Of a stretch of 64,000 nt of DNA, positions 1 through 10,164 are shown one piece after another (the first letter of the stretch is position 1; the number at the start of each line of letters is the position of its first letter). Source of the DNA: Megascapheus bottae (Eukaryota > Chordata > Mammalia > Rodentia > Geomyidae); assembly GCA_024803745.1 (NCBI GenBank), contig JANJXV010000024.1:4620106-4684105 (forward strand), written 5' to 3'. The position numbers and the translations under genes are program-made. The notes under the pieces were generated by a model. The model was not told where the DNA came from. It did no database searches and saw only the letters and a program-made list of their open reading frames with translations.

Positions 1-978
1 AAATCACTGCACAAACAACAGTTACCAACAGTTGTCAGATTGCACAACCACACTCTATATTCTTGGCAATAGTCATTATAAGTTAATAAATTTATTTTTT
101 AAAGAAAGAATGTTGGTTTTTAAAGTTCAGAAAAGGTACTATTTGTAAACAGTTCAGGTCACACTCATCTTACTGCATGGGCTATGGGAGAGTTGTTTCC
201 TCCCAACTTCCTTTAAATGAGATTTATTCTCTTTTGGAGCCTAAATCAAAGGACTGCATTCAAAGATATTTGCATTTTTTTCTATTCTTTTTCTTGTTCA
301 AGCCATTCCCCTCTGCCTTTCAATTTTTGCTTGATCTTTCTTTATATTATACCAAGCACATTTTTATGTGCCTCAATAAAACAAATCCTAGTTATCTGTT
401 TCCATTGACAATTAGGTTAGTCTATAATGCTTCTGACCCAATATTTCTTAACTTGGTCAGTTTATGTTTTCTACAAAGAGGTATAAGCAGCTGCATTCAG
501 ATTCTCTTGTTATTCTTTCTCCATATTCTTCTGGTCAAGCCTCCATCTAGAAAGGCTGAGATTGTCATTGTATTGGAACATTGGCATTCCAATGGTTTAA
601 TCCCAGATAGAGGCACACTTGGACTAAGAGTTAACTTCTACTGACTCACCTTGAGCACATCAGGCCTCAGTTTTCTCATGTCACAAGTGGGTGTTTGAGA
701 GTGATGACTGGATTACCAGGAATACCAGCTCAGGAAGCTCAGGAGGATGAAAGGAAAAGGTGCCGTGTCTTCCCCCGGTCCCTGTACTCATACAGGATCA
801 CAAGCCACAGCTAGAGCTTTAGGGTTGGGGTTGGTGTGGCTCCAAAAGAGAACATCCCAGAATCCAGAAGCCAACAAAGCGTGCCTAGTGACTGGCTTTC
901 AGGAAGATTTAAATAAAAGATGTCCCTTAGATGGAAATAGTCAATATATACCATTGTCATTCTAAACAACAAATGTAT

Positions 979-1029
979 GCGTGTGTGTGGGTGTGTGGGT
1001 GTGTGTGCACGCGCGCGCGTGCGCCGCGC
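979..1029. repeat. Alternating GT then CG tract
   Basis: Purine-pyrimidine alternation throughout, ending in GCGCGCGCGTGCGCCGCGC; a sequence type prone to Z-DNA. Confidence 0.9.
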
Positions 1030-1104
1030 TGATCTGGAGCTTGAATTCAGTTTTCTACCATCTGAAAGGCAAAGTTACACTTCTGCCTTTTTTGTGTGTG
1101 CGTA

Positions 1105-1225
1105 ATTAATTGAAGACAAGAGTTCATGTACTGTCCTGTTTAGGCTGGCTTCAAACCTCCATCCTCAGGTCTCATCCTCCTTTCAGCTAGGGTTACAGTC
1201 TGGCACTAAACCACAGATTGTATCT
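1105..1225 (-). mobile_element. Degenerate B1-type SINE monomer
   Basis: Shows the reversed B1 left-monomer landmarks AATTAATTGAAGA, GGCTGGCTTCAAACC and GCTAGGGTTACAG, but strongly diverged and without a clear Geo part. Confidence 0.5.
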
Positions 1226-1522
1226 CCTGCCCAGACAATACAGTATCCAAGGGGACCATAAACCACTGGACTTTCACCACCTGGCCAAAAGCCAGGGGTG
1301 GACATACTGAGCTCAACTGTGGGAAGGAAGGTGGAGCATGGGTGTGGACCTTTCAACCCAGTTGGTGGTATTCTTTAGAACAAACAGCTCTGGGCTGAGG
1401 GGCGGTGGGAAGCTGTGACTACACAGCCTTTTATCAACTTTGGAAAAGCTGGAGATAAACTCTGCCCGAATGAGTAATAAGGCCAAGCAGTCTTCAACAT
1501 GATCATGGTTGCATTTCCATAC

Positions 1523-1800
1523 CTTCCTGCCGGCTCTGTTGTTGTGAAGATTCATCAGGGCTCTGGCATCCTTCCCTTTCCGCTCTTTGGCGTCCACAAA
1601 TGCCCGGGCGAATTTGATCCCATAGTCAATGTTATCACTGCAGCCACCCCAGTCAAAGGTGCCCTTGCTGTCCTTGGCCGTTCCTTTCTTCTTGGGATCA
1701 CAGGAACAGGATTTTAGTTCTCCTTGGCTACAGGCCCTGGTGATGGCAAATACAACTCCAGCTGAGGAGATCGCGTAAACAAAGGCAGATTCCCGACTAC
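1523..1800 (-). CDS. WNT2: WNT2 exon 3
   Basis: 278 bp. The acceptor TTTCAG precedes 1800; two bases complete the split Ser codon and 92 codons follow, ending at Lys before donor GTATGG. The peptide includes [45 protein letters not shown] and [16 protein letters not shown], all classic Wnt core. The next exon would begin AVKRF and is not found in 1-1522. Confidence 0.97.
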
Positions 1801-4800
1801 CTGAAACAAAAATGCTTTTCTTAAAAATGGTTTGGGATGGGTAGTTCAGAATAAGTCTTATACAATGACTATTTTACTTCTTGATCTCTCTCTCTGGGTG
1901 TACTTTGCCACTGACAAAGGCACTAGGCACTCTGGAAAGTCTTTCTGGATTCAAGTATTTTCCTAGAATATGATTCCTGTCAGTTTAGGTATCTGTTGGG
2001 CAACTCTCCTTTTCTTCTTCTTCTCCTTCTCCTTCTTCTTCTCCTTCTTCTTCTTCTTCTTCTTTTTGTGGGTTTGATTCTGGGCCTGGGAACTGTCCCT
2101 GAGCTCTTCAGCACAAGTCTACAGCCCTACCCTACTTGAGCCCCACTTCCCGTTTTCTAGTGATTAATTGGAGATAAGAGTCTCACATTCTTTAGTGCCC
2201 GGGCTGGCTTTGAACTGCAGTACTCAGATCTCAGCCTCCTGAGTAGCTAGGATTATAGGCGTGAGCCACTGCACCTGGCTGGGCAACTATTCTTAAATAC
2301 AGAGTATAAAAGGGCAATGATGGCTCCTAGTCCAATGAGTCTCCCACAAGTTCATTCACCTAGAACCCTGGGTTATCATAGAAGGCAGGGGCATGCTATC
2401 TGTCATCTTGGTTTCTTCTTCCATAAAATACAGTCTGGATTCTTCTATCCTATCATTCGGTCCGAAATATGTGGTCAGTATTCATGACAGCACAGCTTCC
2501 TTTTTTGGGGAAAATTCTTTCAATAGTCTTAGCTCTTCAGAAGGCTAAGGAGAGAAAGGTGTTTGTTGGAGATCAGCAAGGAAAAGACAAAAACAAACTA
2601 AACCCCTCAAACATCCACAAATTATTGAGTGTGTTCATATGCATTCAAGTGATTAACATTGAAATACTGAATTCCAAGAAATCTAGCAGCAGAGGTGAGA
2701 AGAGGATTGAGGCAGTAACTGGCCTGTGGCATTAACACTGGAGAGCTCTGGCTTGGCATCAATTTTCACAAGTAGTTGAGAGATTGTTGAAGGCAATATG
2801 CAATATCCTTGAGTTACATACTATGTCTAACTATTAAGGGTGAATTTACTTTCTTCTGGAACACCTGCACTAATCACTGGCATTGGGTAAAAGACAGTGA
2901 AAAACTTTTCTTTGGTTTTTCTGGAAGGAAACAAATTTACCGCCTATAATTAGACTTGGGCAAGAACTCTTTGGGGTGCTTTCTTAGAATTGTTCTTTAT
3001 TAGAGAGCAGGCTACTTTCACTTACAGGCTGAAAGGTACATATTTCAGTGCAATAACTACATTAAATTATTTTAATAATCTGTAGTAACTCATCACATGG
3101 TGTTGTAGTGTAGTGACAGATATAAGGGTCTTTAGGGCCCTTGTGCACCTCGTTTTTCAAGTGGAGCTGTATTTCATTGTTATTAGCATGCCTTTTATTA
3201 ATGGTTGCTGCAGCAAATATATTAATAATCAAAAAAGAAGTCGGACTACCTAATGCCAACGCAAAGCTGAAAGCAGAGAAATATTCGGTGATTCAGTATG
3301 TCAAGAGGAGTGTGACATTTTGAACCACACATCTGGGAGAATGAACCACATTTTCACATTGAAGCCCTGCTTGTTTCCGTTTGTCATTCAGGGCTACAAT
3401 TTATTATACATCCCTTACAATATTTGTTCTGCTAGTCCCATTATTAAAAAATCAGGAAAACATATCTACACCATATTAAATGGCACTTACCTCAGCCTTC
3501 AGAAAATATCTGCCTCAAAAACCTCTATTTGGAAAAAAAGAAAAAAAACCCAGTCATGCCCTCACAGTCCAGTAAAACTCAAGTAGATGAATATTTGCCA
3601 CAAGTACTAGGGCATTGCTCTCCTCTGAGAAGAATGTGTGGTCCTGGGAATTGCTTTAAAGAGTCCCCATTTATGTTATAAACATCCTTGACAGTCTAAG
3701 GACTTGAGATGCTGTGTAAACAAGAAAAGACCAAGAGATGCAAATGTGGCTTAGTTTCTGGTAACAGTCTTTAGAAAAATGAAATTTATACCCTTCTTAT
3801 AGTACCCAGCTGCCCTGTTCATCTTGTAATGCCTTTTGTTAGTTGTGGAGTCCAGTGTCTGTATTTAAAGATGTCACATAGGGAGAATCTTCCTAAATGC
3901 TTGAAGTATGTGTTCCTATGTTTAGTTTTTAAGAGGGGAAAAAAGAGAAATCTGATGAAATAATCTTTTAGGGGAATAGCATAAAAGACATACAGGATGG
4001 TATATCAGTGATAGTAGAGGAAAGATCAATTTGTTTAGATACAGAATTTATTCTCCATAACCTGCAAACCATTGCATTAACTTATTGGCCGAACTGGGGG
4101 AAAATCACAATTTGCTACATTTCAGAAATAATTTTCAAAGAGAAAAATTACCTTTGTAAAAATATGTTCTTTATCATTGAACTAAATAGCTAGATGTTTG
4201 CTTATTTGAAAAAAAACTGAACACATTGATTTTTTTATTTTACCTCCAGATTTTTTTTAATATTATGTAGATATGGTCTAAAGATATTTCCAGTTAAATT
4301 GTTTAGAGAATCACTAAAATGCTGTGTGTGAAATAGTAGCACACTTCAAGAGTTGGCTTTGTAACAAAACAAATTTTATCTTGGGCCTCTTTTTAGAAAA
4401 ACTGATTCTTCCTAAGGCCATCCCCAAACAAAACAAAATCCAGATCTAAATGGTGATCTATACACTTCCTGAAGTGTTACTATTGATGTTTCTCTCTTTT
4501 TCGGACTAAGATAACTCAAGTCTATTAAGTACATTGACTGACATAGTTTTTGTGTTGGGAGATTGTTACCTGGGAAGGCAAAAATACCAGGAGGAAGAGT
4601 TTCTGAAAGGTCTTGGATTATTCAACTCTTAAAAAAAAACCTTTTGCTATTTTTTCTGATATTTATAAGTATGATATCTTTCATTTCTTAAGCCTTTTTT
4701 TTTAGAATTCTGGAGATGTGATTTTTAAATATGTGTGTGTGTGTGTGTGTGCGTGTGTGTGTGTGTGTGTACATTCAAGCATGTGCTGGCAAGGGGAATT

Positions 4801-7800
4801 GAACTAAGGACCTCATAGCCTTTTTGCTCAAGGCTGCTACTCCAGTTGCTCAAACCTACACTTTCATTTCTGGTTTTTTGCTGGTTCAGTGGAGATTAAG
4901 ATTTGTGTCCTATAGATTTGTGTGTAATCCTCATATCAGAGCCTCCTGAGTAGCTAGGATTACAAGCACAAACCATTGGCATTCAGCCTTTAAAAGAATG
5001 GTTCTAGGTTTTCTCTGCCCGTGTTTAAGTCATCATGAGTAGAAAGTAAAATGCAAATGTTCCTAAAAATGTTTCTCTAAAGCAAATAGGCAAATAGCCT
5101 CCATTTTTCTATGGCTATGGGATATTCAGCAACTTGTTCATTCAACAGTGTTTGCCCTTTGCCCTTCCTATTCACCTACAAGCTTATTTGGGTTTCCAAA
5201 CAAGAGTTCTTCACAACTCCACCATGTAAATTTCCCGCCAAGCAATTAATTGTAAAAATCTTTGGATAGCTTTCATTGGAATGTCATGATTATTTCCGGG
5301 ATAAGCTGCTCTTGGCCATAACCAACACAAAAATAATCACTGACAGTCAGAGGAGTTTGCATAAATAACTGAGAAAGAGTTAGTTTTCTATGACGAATAG
5401 GAAAAAAAAACTATGTAGTGGGCTGTTTTATGTTCTGAATATTTGGACAAAGCACTCCGATTTGTCTGAACTAAATCTAAGGAAGTACAAGTTTCTTGTT
5501 TACCTTAGGCTTCAGACTAAGTCAAGTTCTAAGTCTAACCTTTCCCTTTCCTCTCAGCAACTCCACAAATGAGTTTTATTAATGAATACCAAGCTTTGGC
5601 AAACAGACCCTCTTTAAGATTACTAGTCAAAATTGCGTCCTTTGATTTGTGATTTAAATGGCTTTCCTTCTTACAAATGGAGAGGACTGAATGTATCTAG
5701 AAGTGATCTTTCTATATGCAACAAGTACATCCAAGGCTGAGTTTGGCTTAGTGGTAGAGTGCTAGATAAGCACTGAATTCCTCGATACTACATACACAGA
5801 AAAAAGCCAGAAGTAGTGCTGTGGTTCAATTGGTAGAGCCCTAGCCTTGAGAAAAACCCAACGACAGTAGCTAGGCCCTGAGCCCAAGCCCAGAACTGGC
5901 AAATAAATAAAAAAAAAAAGAAGTACATCCAATTTGATATCATTAGAAAAATGATTTGCACACTCTGAAATAGAAAAGACATCTTGTTCTATCCTAGCCA
6001 TGAAGAGCCTGTATATAATATATGCAAAGATTAGTTGTGATAGATATTTGCAAACTGTCTTTGACAAGCAAGGTACAGCACTTTAATTGAACCACTGGTG
6101 AGCTAATTTAGGTGAAGTCTTAAAATTCCATGAGGCTGGCATTTACTACTATCCTTTCCAAAACTCTGCAACGTCATATCAAAACTCCAAATGGAATGCA
6201 GAAGAGTATAGTTCTTAACCTGGAGAATAAAAATCACAAAATATTGCAGTAAGTTAACTTTAGCGATATTCTAGGAGTAAGAGTACTACGCCCTTGGGGG
6301 ATTTTAGAGACATTCAGTTATGCATTTGGCCTCATAAAACCCTAGGGCTGTGATGATTACATGATAGAAACACCCTCTGTTAAGCATTACCAAGTAAACT
6401 GCCTAGATGATTTTCTTGGGAATGGGAGAAAGGGGTGTGCAAAAATGAGTGTAAAGTTCCCTGTTTCTGGAGTTTGTGCATGAACAGTTGTAGTAAAAGA
6501 TCCATGTTATTTTTTGTAGCAGGCTAAAGAGCTCCAGTTTAGTAGGTGGTGATTATCCAAAAATATAATATAACTAATTTCAATTAATTTTCTCTGTTGA
6601 GCTGATGAAATACTTTGAATATGCAGAACTTTAAAGAACTTTATTAGATCATTAGATTATGCTTACATGTCCTAAGGCAAAATAAATATGCATTTCAGGT
6701 TTTGAATCCTGTTTTATGAATAATCTTACAATGTAAAATGTAGCTGGGAAAATAATAGGTGTACATTGCAAGTCCATGCAGTCATGGAAATGAATGACTA
6801 GGGTGCCAAGAAAAATGCACAGGACACATGCTAATCTCTGCCTTTCTGGAATTTATAATCTGTTGCAGATAATGTTTAATTTAGATACAGAATGACCCAA
6901 GGCTAGATAACTAAATAAGAGGTGAAGGTATGCAGGTGGTTTTTTTTTTTCTTATTTTGTAATAATGATGATCTTTGATAAATGGCCTGAGGATATATAA
7001 TCCACTCTTCTGTGAGGTTCAAACTCCAGAAAGATAAGGCAAAAAGGTTCCCTTCAAATGACTTTGGCTGCTTCTTCCCTTTTAGAAACAAAACCTTGAA
7101 CCTAAAGGGAGACAGAGGATTGAAATGATGGACAGAGCAAAAGAATGCTAAGATAGCAGCCTGAGGCCCATCTCCCTACTATATGCCAATCTTCTATAAG
7201 ACTTTGGACAAGTTCCTTAATTCTTACAGTTTCCTCTGTGCAGTGAGACCATGCCACCTAACACCTAACAGAGTCAACCTACTAAACACATTACAGTACA
7301 GGACCAGCAAGGGCTCTGAGGACCATGCAGGGAGAAGGGAAGCCTGTGGAGACTGACTCACTTCTGAGCAGGACCCTGCCGAAGAGGCTGTGATCCCTGT
7401 CCAGGGTGTTGCAGTTCCAGCGATGTTGGCGGAACTGGTGCTGGCACTCTGCTGTCCACTCCGCCACCCCCAGGCCAATGGCACGCATCACATCAGGATG
7501 CCGGTGGCACAGCTGCCGCTGGCGGCTCACCAGGCCTGGCACATTGTCACACATCACCCTGGAGGAGTCACCTGTAGCTCTCATGTACCTATGAGAAAGC
7601 AACACACAGAAGAGAACGAAGTGAACAGCTGGGTAAAAATCAGTGGTCTCAGGGCCACCTGAGTTGAAAGCACTCTATTCCACATCATTTGGGTGCAATT
7701 AAACAGCAGGGTTATTTTGTTTTAATTCAGTGGAGAAGCAGCGGAGGGAGGCATGATGAGTTATCTAATAGATGCCACCTCCAAATGGAGTGATGACTGT

Positions 7801-9381
7801 CTCCTGGCTACCAGACAATGCTCTGGCAGGGCAGCAGAGGAAATTCTGCAGACAGAACTGGATAAGGTGGGGTTGCAGTGTGTGCTGGGGAGAAGGCATA
7901 AAGATTTGTCCAGAGAAGCCTGAGGTCTCAGTGACACCACGTGTCTGGACTTGGCTTTGGAGGCAGCTGACTTTTTAGACGCTGCTCACTCCCTTTTATT
8001 TGTCCTAATGTCTTGAAAACTGTCTACATCTATCTAATCAACACCTGCTGGTATCTGATGCTACATTCTGTCTGCAGACAGACTAAAGACCATACTAAAG
8101 AATCCTTTAAATATTTCCATAGTCTAGCTCTGTTTGGCTTTTATAGAAAACCTTTGGGAAAAAATTCTTTCTATTGTTATTAAGGACATTAAATGTTTGG
8201 AAGAATCAGTGTTGTAGCTCCATAAAGTACTTTTTGAAGAGAAACTTTAACAAAAAAGAAAATTACATCATCATCCTTACCCAGATGTTCTCTATTAGTT
8301 GTGAAATGTTTAGAAAGGTACCTTTTATATAACCCGAGCTGCCATAGGTGTCTTTTGAAGTGATCAAACAAGGAGAATGCCCTTTTCTTGTATTTTCATT
8401 ATTTTATATTATCATAAAATCGTTACAGCTGTGAATTCCAAAAAATATATCTTAAGTGGCAGCTGAGAGACAATGTGACAAAATGCCTGAATAATAAATA
8501 ATGTTTATATATCTAGGGAAACAGAAATAGTCATTTTATTGAAAAATGATCAGTCTGATAAATCAATCTTTGATCCCATGTCAACAATGTCAAGGTCAAA
8601 CGCCTTCCTATTCAAAGCAGGCTTAGGAAGGAACTGAACCCCTGTGACCATCAGCATTTTGTTCCTTTCAATTCCACTGTTTTCTTTGAAAGTCCCCTGC
8701 TCTAGTCTTTCATTTGTCTGTGATTCTTTACTGTTGCCAGATTTTTTAAGTCTACTTATCTATCTATCTAATCTTATCAATCAGCCACCAACCTACCAAT
8801 CTGTTATCTACATCCCACCAAAACCAACCTCTCTACGTATTGCACTGTTTTGAAACTTCCAGGTATAAAGAAGCTACAAAGCTATCAATTCCATCTCTTA
8901 CCCAAGTTGTAAATTGCAAGATGAGAAAGAATTTATGGATAGGTAGAGAATCTGCCTTTGGATCTGCTAAAGTTTTATCACTATGCAAAATAAATAAATT
9001 GCAAATCCACCCACAAAGGGCAGCAGCAAAGCTTACTTTTGGGGGTGATGGTTTTGAGCAGCGTAATGTCTTGGACACTCCAGTGCCTGTGGCTTCACAT
9101 CAAGGCAGTAACAGTGTTCTTCTGCCTCATTGGGGTGAAGCATTAGGAATGTGGAAAGACGAGAAATCATACAAAAATCACACGCTTTCGGCTGTACAAT
9201 TCCCAATTGTTTGAATTCGTTTATGTCCAGACAGTTTTTTGAGGGGACAAGGGTGGGGGAGTTGGTTGTAGTTTTCAAGGTGAATTTACACGCACGTCTG
9301 CGCTACAGTTGGAGAACATGTTAGCAAATCTCTCCATGGGATAAGAAATCTTTCTTTCTCTCTTTCTTTCTCTCGCTCCCT

Positions 9382-9425
<44 letters not shown>

Positions 9426-9636
9426 TCCTTCTTTCTTTCTTTTTTCCTTCCTTCCTTCCTTCCTTCCTTCCTTCCTTCCTTCCTTCCTTCCTTCCTTCCT
9501 TCCTTCCTTCCTTTCTTTCCTTCTTCTTTCTTTTCTTTCTTTCTTCTTTTTTGCCATCACTTAAATGGGATTCAAAAACCTCCCAAGCATCTGAGCTCTG
9601 ATTTGAGAGTGGATGTGAGTATGAGCATGTGAGTGG

Positions 9637-9696
<60 letters not shown>

Positions 9697-9924
9697 AGTT
9701 GTCAAAGCTGAAATGGGTTTTAAGAAAAGCAAAGGGACCCAGCTTGGGATGTCAAGCAGCAGGGGGTCCAGGCTACAATCCCCAAGTCTCCCCAAGCCCA
9801 CCCCTCTTGTCCTCGCCCCGCGCCCCTGTACGTGGACTCACCACCATGAAGAGCCGACCTCCGGGGCTAGCCAGGTCAAGAGCAGAGGGAGCCAGAGCCA
9901 GATTCCACCGGGAGGGACGTTCAT
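1523..9924 (-). CDS. WNT2: WNT2, 5' part (coding exons 1-3, codons 1-196)
   Basis: Secreted Wnt ligand (about 360 residues in mammals) that binds Frizzled/LRP5-6 and activates beta-catenin signalling, with roles in lung, placenta and heart. Joining 9924-9842, 7588-7362 and 1800-1523 gives one open frame of 196 codons with GT-AG introns. Exon 1 encodes a signal peptide with a hydrophobic core ([13 protein letters not shown]). Exon 2 begins the Wnt domain ([18 protein letters not shown]) and contains HRWNCNTL. Exon 3 contains the diagnostic [13 protein letters not shown] and ends NNRAGRK. The palmitoleoylated Ser and Frizzled-binding Cys-rich C-terminus belong to exons 4-5, outside the window to the left. 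The start sits in a CpG island. From memory, human differs at several sites (for example NVPPGG for NAPLGG, EVGSS for EVNSS), as expected between orders. No frameshift or stop is seen, so the gene looks intact as far as visible. Confidence 0.97.
2009..2065. repeat. (CTT)n microsatellite
   Basis: CTT/CTC triplets at the tail end of the reverse B1-Geo at 2066. Confidence 0.9.
2066..2282 (-). mobile_element. B1-Geo dimeric SINE
   Basis: Reference copy of the second dimer type: read on the minus strand, a 7SL-like B1 monomer (GTAATCC..GCTACTCAGGAGG.TGAGATCTGAG) is joined by a TCTCCAATTAA linker to Geo. The (CTT)n tract at 2009-2065 occupies the place of its A-rich tail. Confidence 0.88.
4732..4770. 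repeat. (GT)n microsatellite
   Basis: About 19 dinucleotide units with one GC interruption, next to the tail of a reverse SINE. Confidence 0.95.
4780..4988 (-). mobile_element. B1-Geo SINE, diverged
   Basis: Geo landmark TTGCTCAAGGCTGCTACTCC and B1 landmark CCTCCTGAGTAGCTAGGATT in reverse orientation. A GT microsatellite abuts its 3' end. Confidence 0.75.
5735..5920 (+). mobile_element. IDL-Geo SINE, full length
   Basis: Reference copy for the family: a left monomer derived from tRNA-Ala (ID-like; box A TGGCTTAGTGG) is followed by the Geo monomer (GTGGTTCAATTGGTAGAG ... CCAGAACTGGC) and an A-rich tail. Twelve-base target-site duplications AAGTACATCCAA lie at 5723-5734 and 5921-5932. The family is known from Geomyoidea rodents. 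Confidence 0.92.
7362..7588 (-). CDS. WNT2: WNT2 exon 2
   Basis: 227 bp. The acceptor (CTCATAG before 7588) is followed by one base completing Trp, then 75 codons and one base of a Ser codon, then donor GTGAGT. The encoded stretch holds [12 protein letters not shown], a conserved CHRHPDVM block, the Wnt signature around [12 protein letters not shown], and FGRVLLR. Relative to human WNT2 (from memory), VSRQRQ replaces VSSQRQ and AIGLG replaces AISQG. Confidence 0.97.
9349..9552. repeat. (TTTC)n(TTCC)n pyrimidine tract
   Basis: About 200 bp almost purely C/T on the plus strand, TTTC units then TTCC units then TTTC again. It ends about 290 bp inside WNT2 intron 1 from the exon 1 donor. Gives artefactual Lys/Glu/Arg frames on the other strand. 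Confidence 0.97.
9637..9694. repeat. (GT)n microsatellite
   Basis: About 28 uninterrupted units, roughly 150 bp from the WNT2 exon 1 donor. Confidence 0.97.
9842..9924 (-). CDS. WNT2: WNT2 exon 1, coding part (start codon and signal peptide)
   Basis: ATG at 9924-9922 on the minus strand opens 27 full codons plus two bases of a split Trp codon. The product begins [20 protein letters not shown] and ends in GSSW, a typical cleavable signal peptide. The donor is GTGAGT immediately after 9842. This start is chosen because the peptide matches the known WNT2 leader and because the exon joins exon 2 in frame. The 5' UTR continues to higher coordinates; its end is not visible. Confidence 0.96.
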
Positions 9925-10038
9925 AGTAACCCCCTTGCGTCGGCATCAGGTCAGACTCCGTGTGCGGGCGCCATGCGTGCCCGGAGCAGAAGCGCTCAGC
10001 GCCGCCAGCGCCTCGTCACGACTGCCGGCGCCTCGCCG

Positions 10039-10052
10039 CGCCCCCGCCCCCC
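10039..10052 (-). promoter_or_regulatory. GC box (Sp/KLF-type) upstream of WNT2 start
   Basis: Reads GGGGGGCGGGGGCG on the minus strand about 115 bp upstream of the WNT2 ATG, probably in the 5' UTR or core promoter. It is a textbook Sp/KLF binding motif. Function is inferred from motif and position only. Confidence 0.5.
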
Positions 10053-10157
10053 TCTCGCGTCTGCGACGAGTGGCGAGACTCGCTGATAAAGTTTCAAAAG
10101 AGCGAGAGAGCGAGCGAGCCGGGGCGAGCGATAAAGGCTGGCGGGGGCCGCCTCTCC

Positions 10158-10164
10158 CACACCT
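10158..10164 (-). promoter_or_regulatory. T-box-like half site near WNT2 promoter
   Basis: AGGTGTG on the minus strand about 235 bp upstream of the ATG matches the T-box half-site core. WNT2 is reported as a TBX5 target in cardiopulmonary development, so the site is plausible, but a 7-mer is expected often by chance. Confidence 0.25.

Larger units (their letters stand above)
1..1522 (-). other. WNT2 intron 3 (part)
   Basis: No exon is seen here: WNT2 exon 4, which would encode AVKRFLKQECKCHG, is absent. It holds an alternating GT/CG tract near 979-1029, a degenerate B1-type SINE near 1105-1225 and otherwise unrecognised sequence. Confidence 0.8.
1801..7361 (-). other. WNT2 intron 2
   Basis: Intron bounded by a GT donor at 7361-7360 and an AG acceptor at 1802-1801. 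Besides the SINEs and microsatellites listed separately (2009-2282, 4732-4990, 5735-5920), nothing is recognised in 2290-4730, 4990-5720 or 5935-7360. The open frames there are short and without family motifs. Confidence 0.8.
7589..9841 (-). other. WNT2 intron 1
   Basis: Intron from the donor at 9841-9840 to the acceptor just above 7588. It holds a long pyrimidine tract (9349-9552) and a GT tract (9637-9694) close to the exon 1 donor. The segment 7600-9340 is free of recognisable SINE or L1 sequence. It carries a CTTTGAT TCF/LEF-like motif at 8568-8574 and a plus-strand open frame at 8840-9214 without recognised domains. Confidence 0.8.

Noticed and set aside
7390..7662. Plus-strand frames over WNT2 exon 2
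   Set aside because: Antisense shadow of a proven minus-strand exon.
8840..9214. 124-codon plus-strand frame in WNT2 intron 1
   Set aside because: No recognised family or motif and no coding-like features; could be chance in a unique intron segment.
9286..9801. Minus-strand frames with long Lys/Glu/Arg runs
   Set aside because: Translation of the TTTC/TTCC and GT repeats, not protein genes. The same applies to 37878-38319 and 40050-40525.
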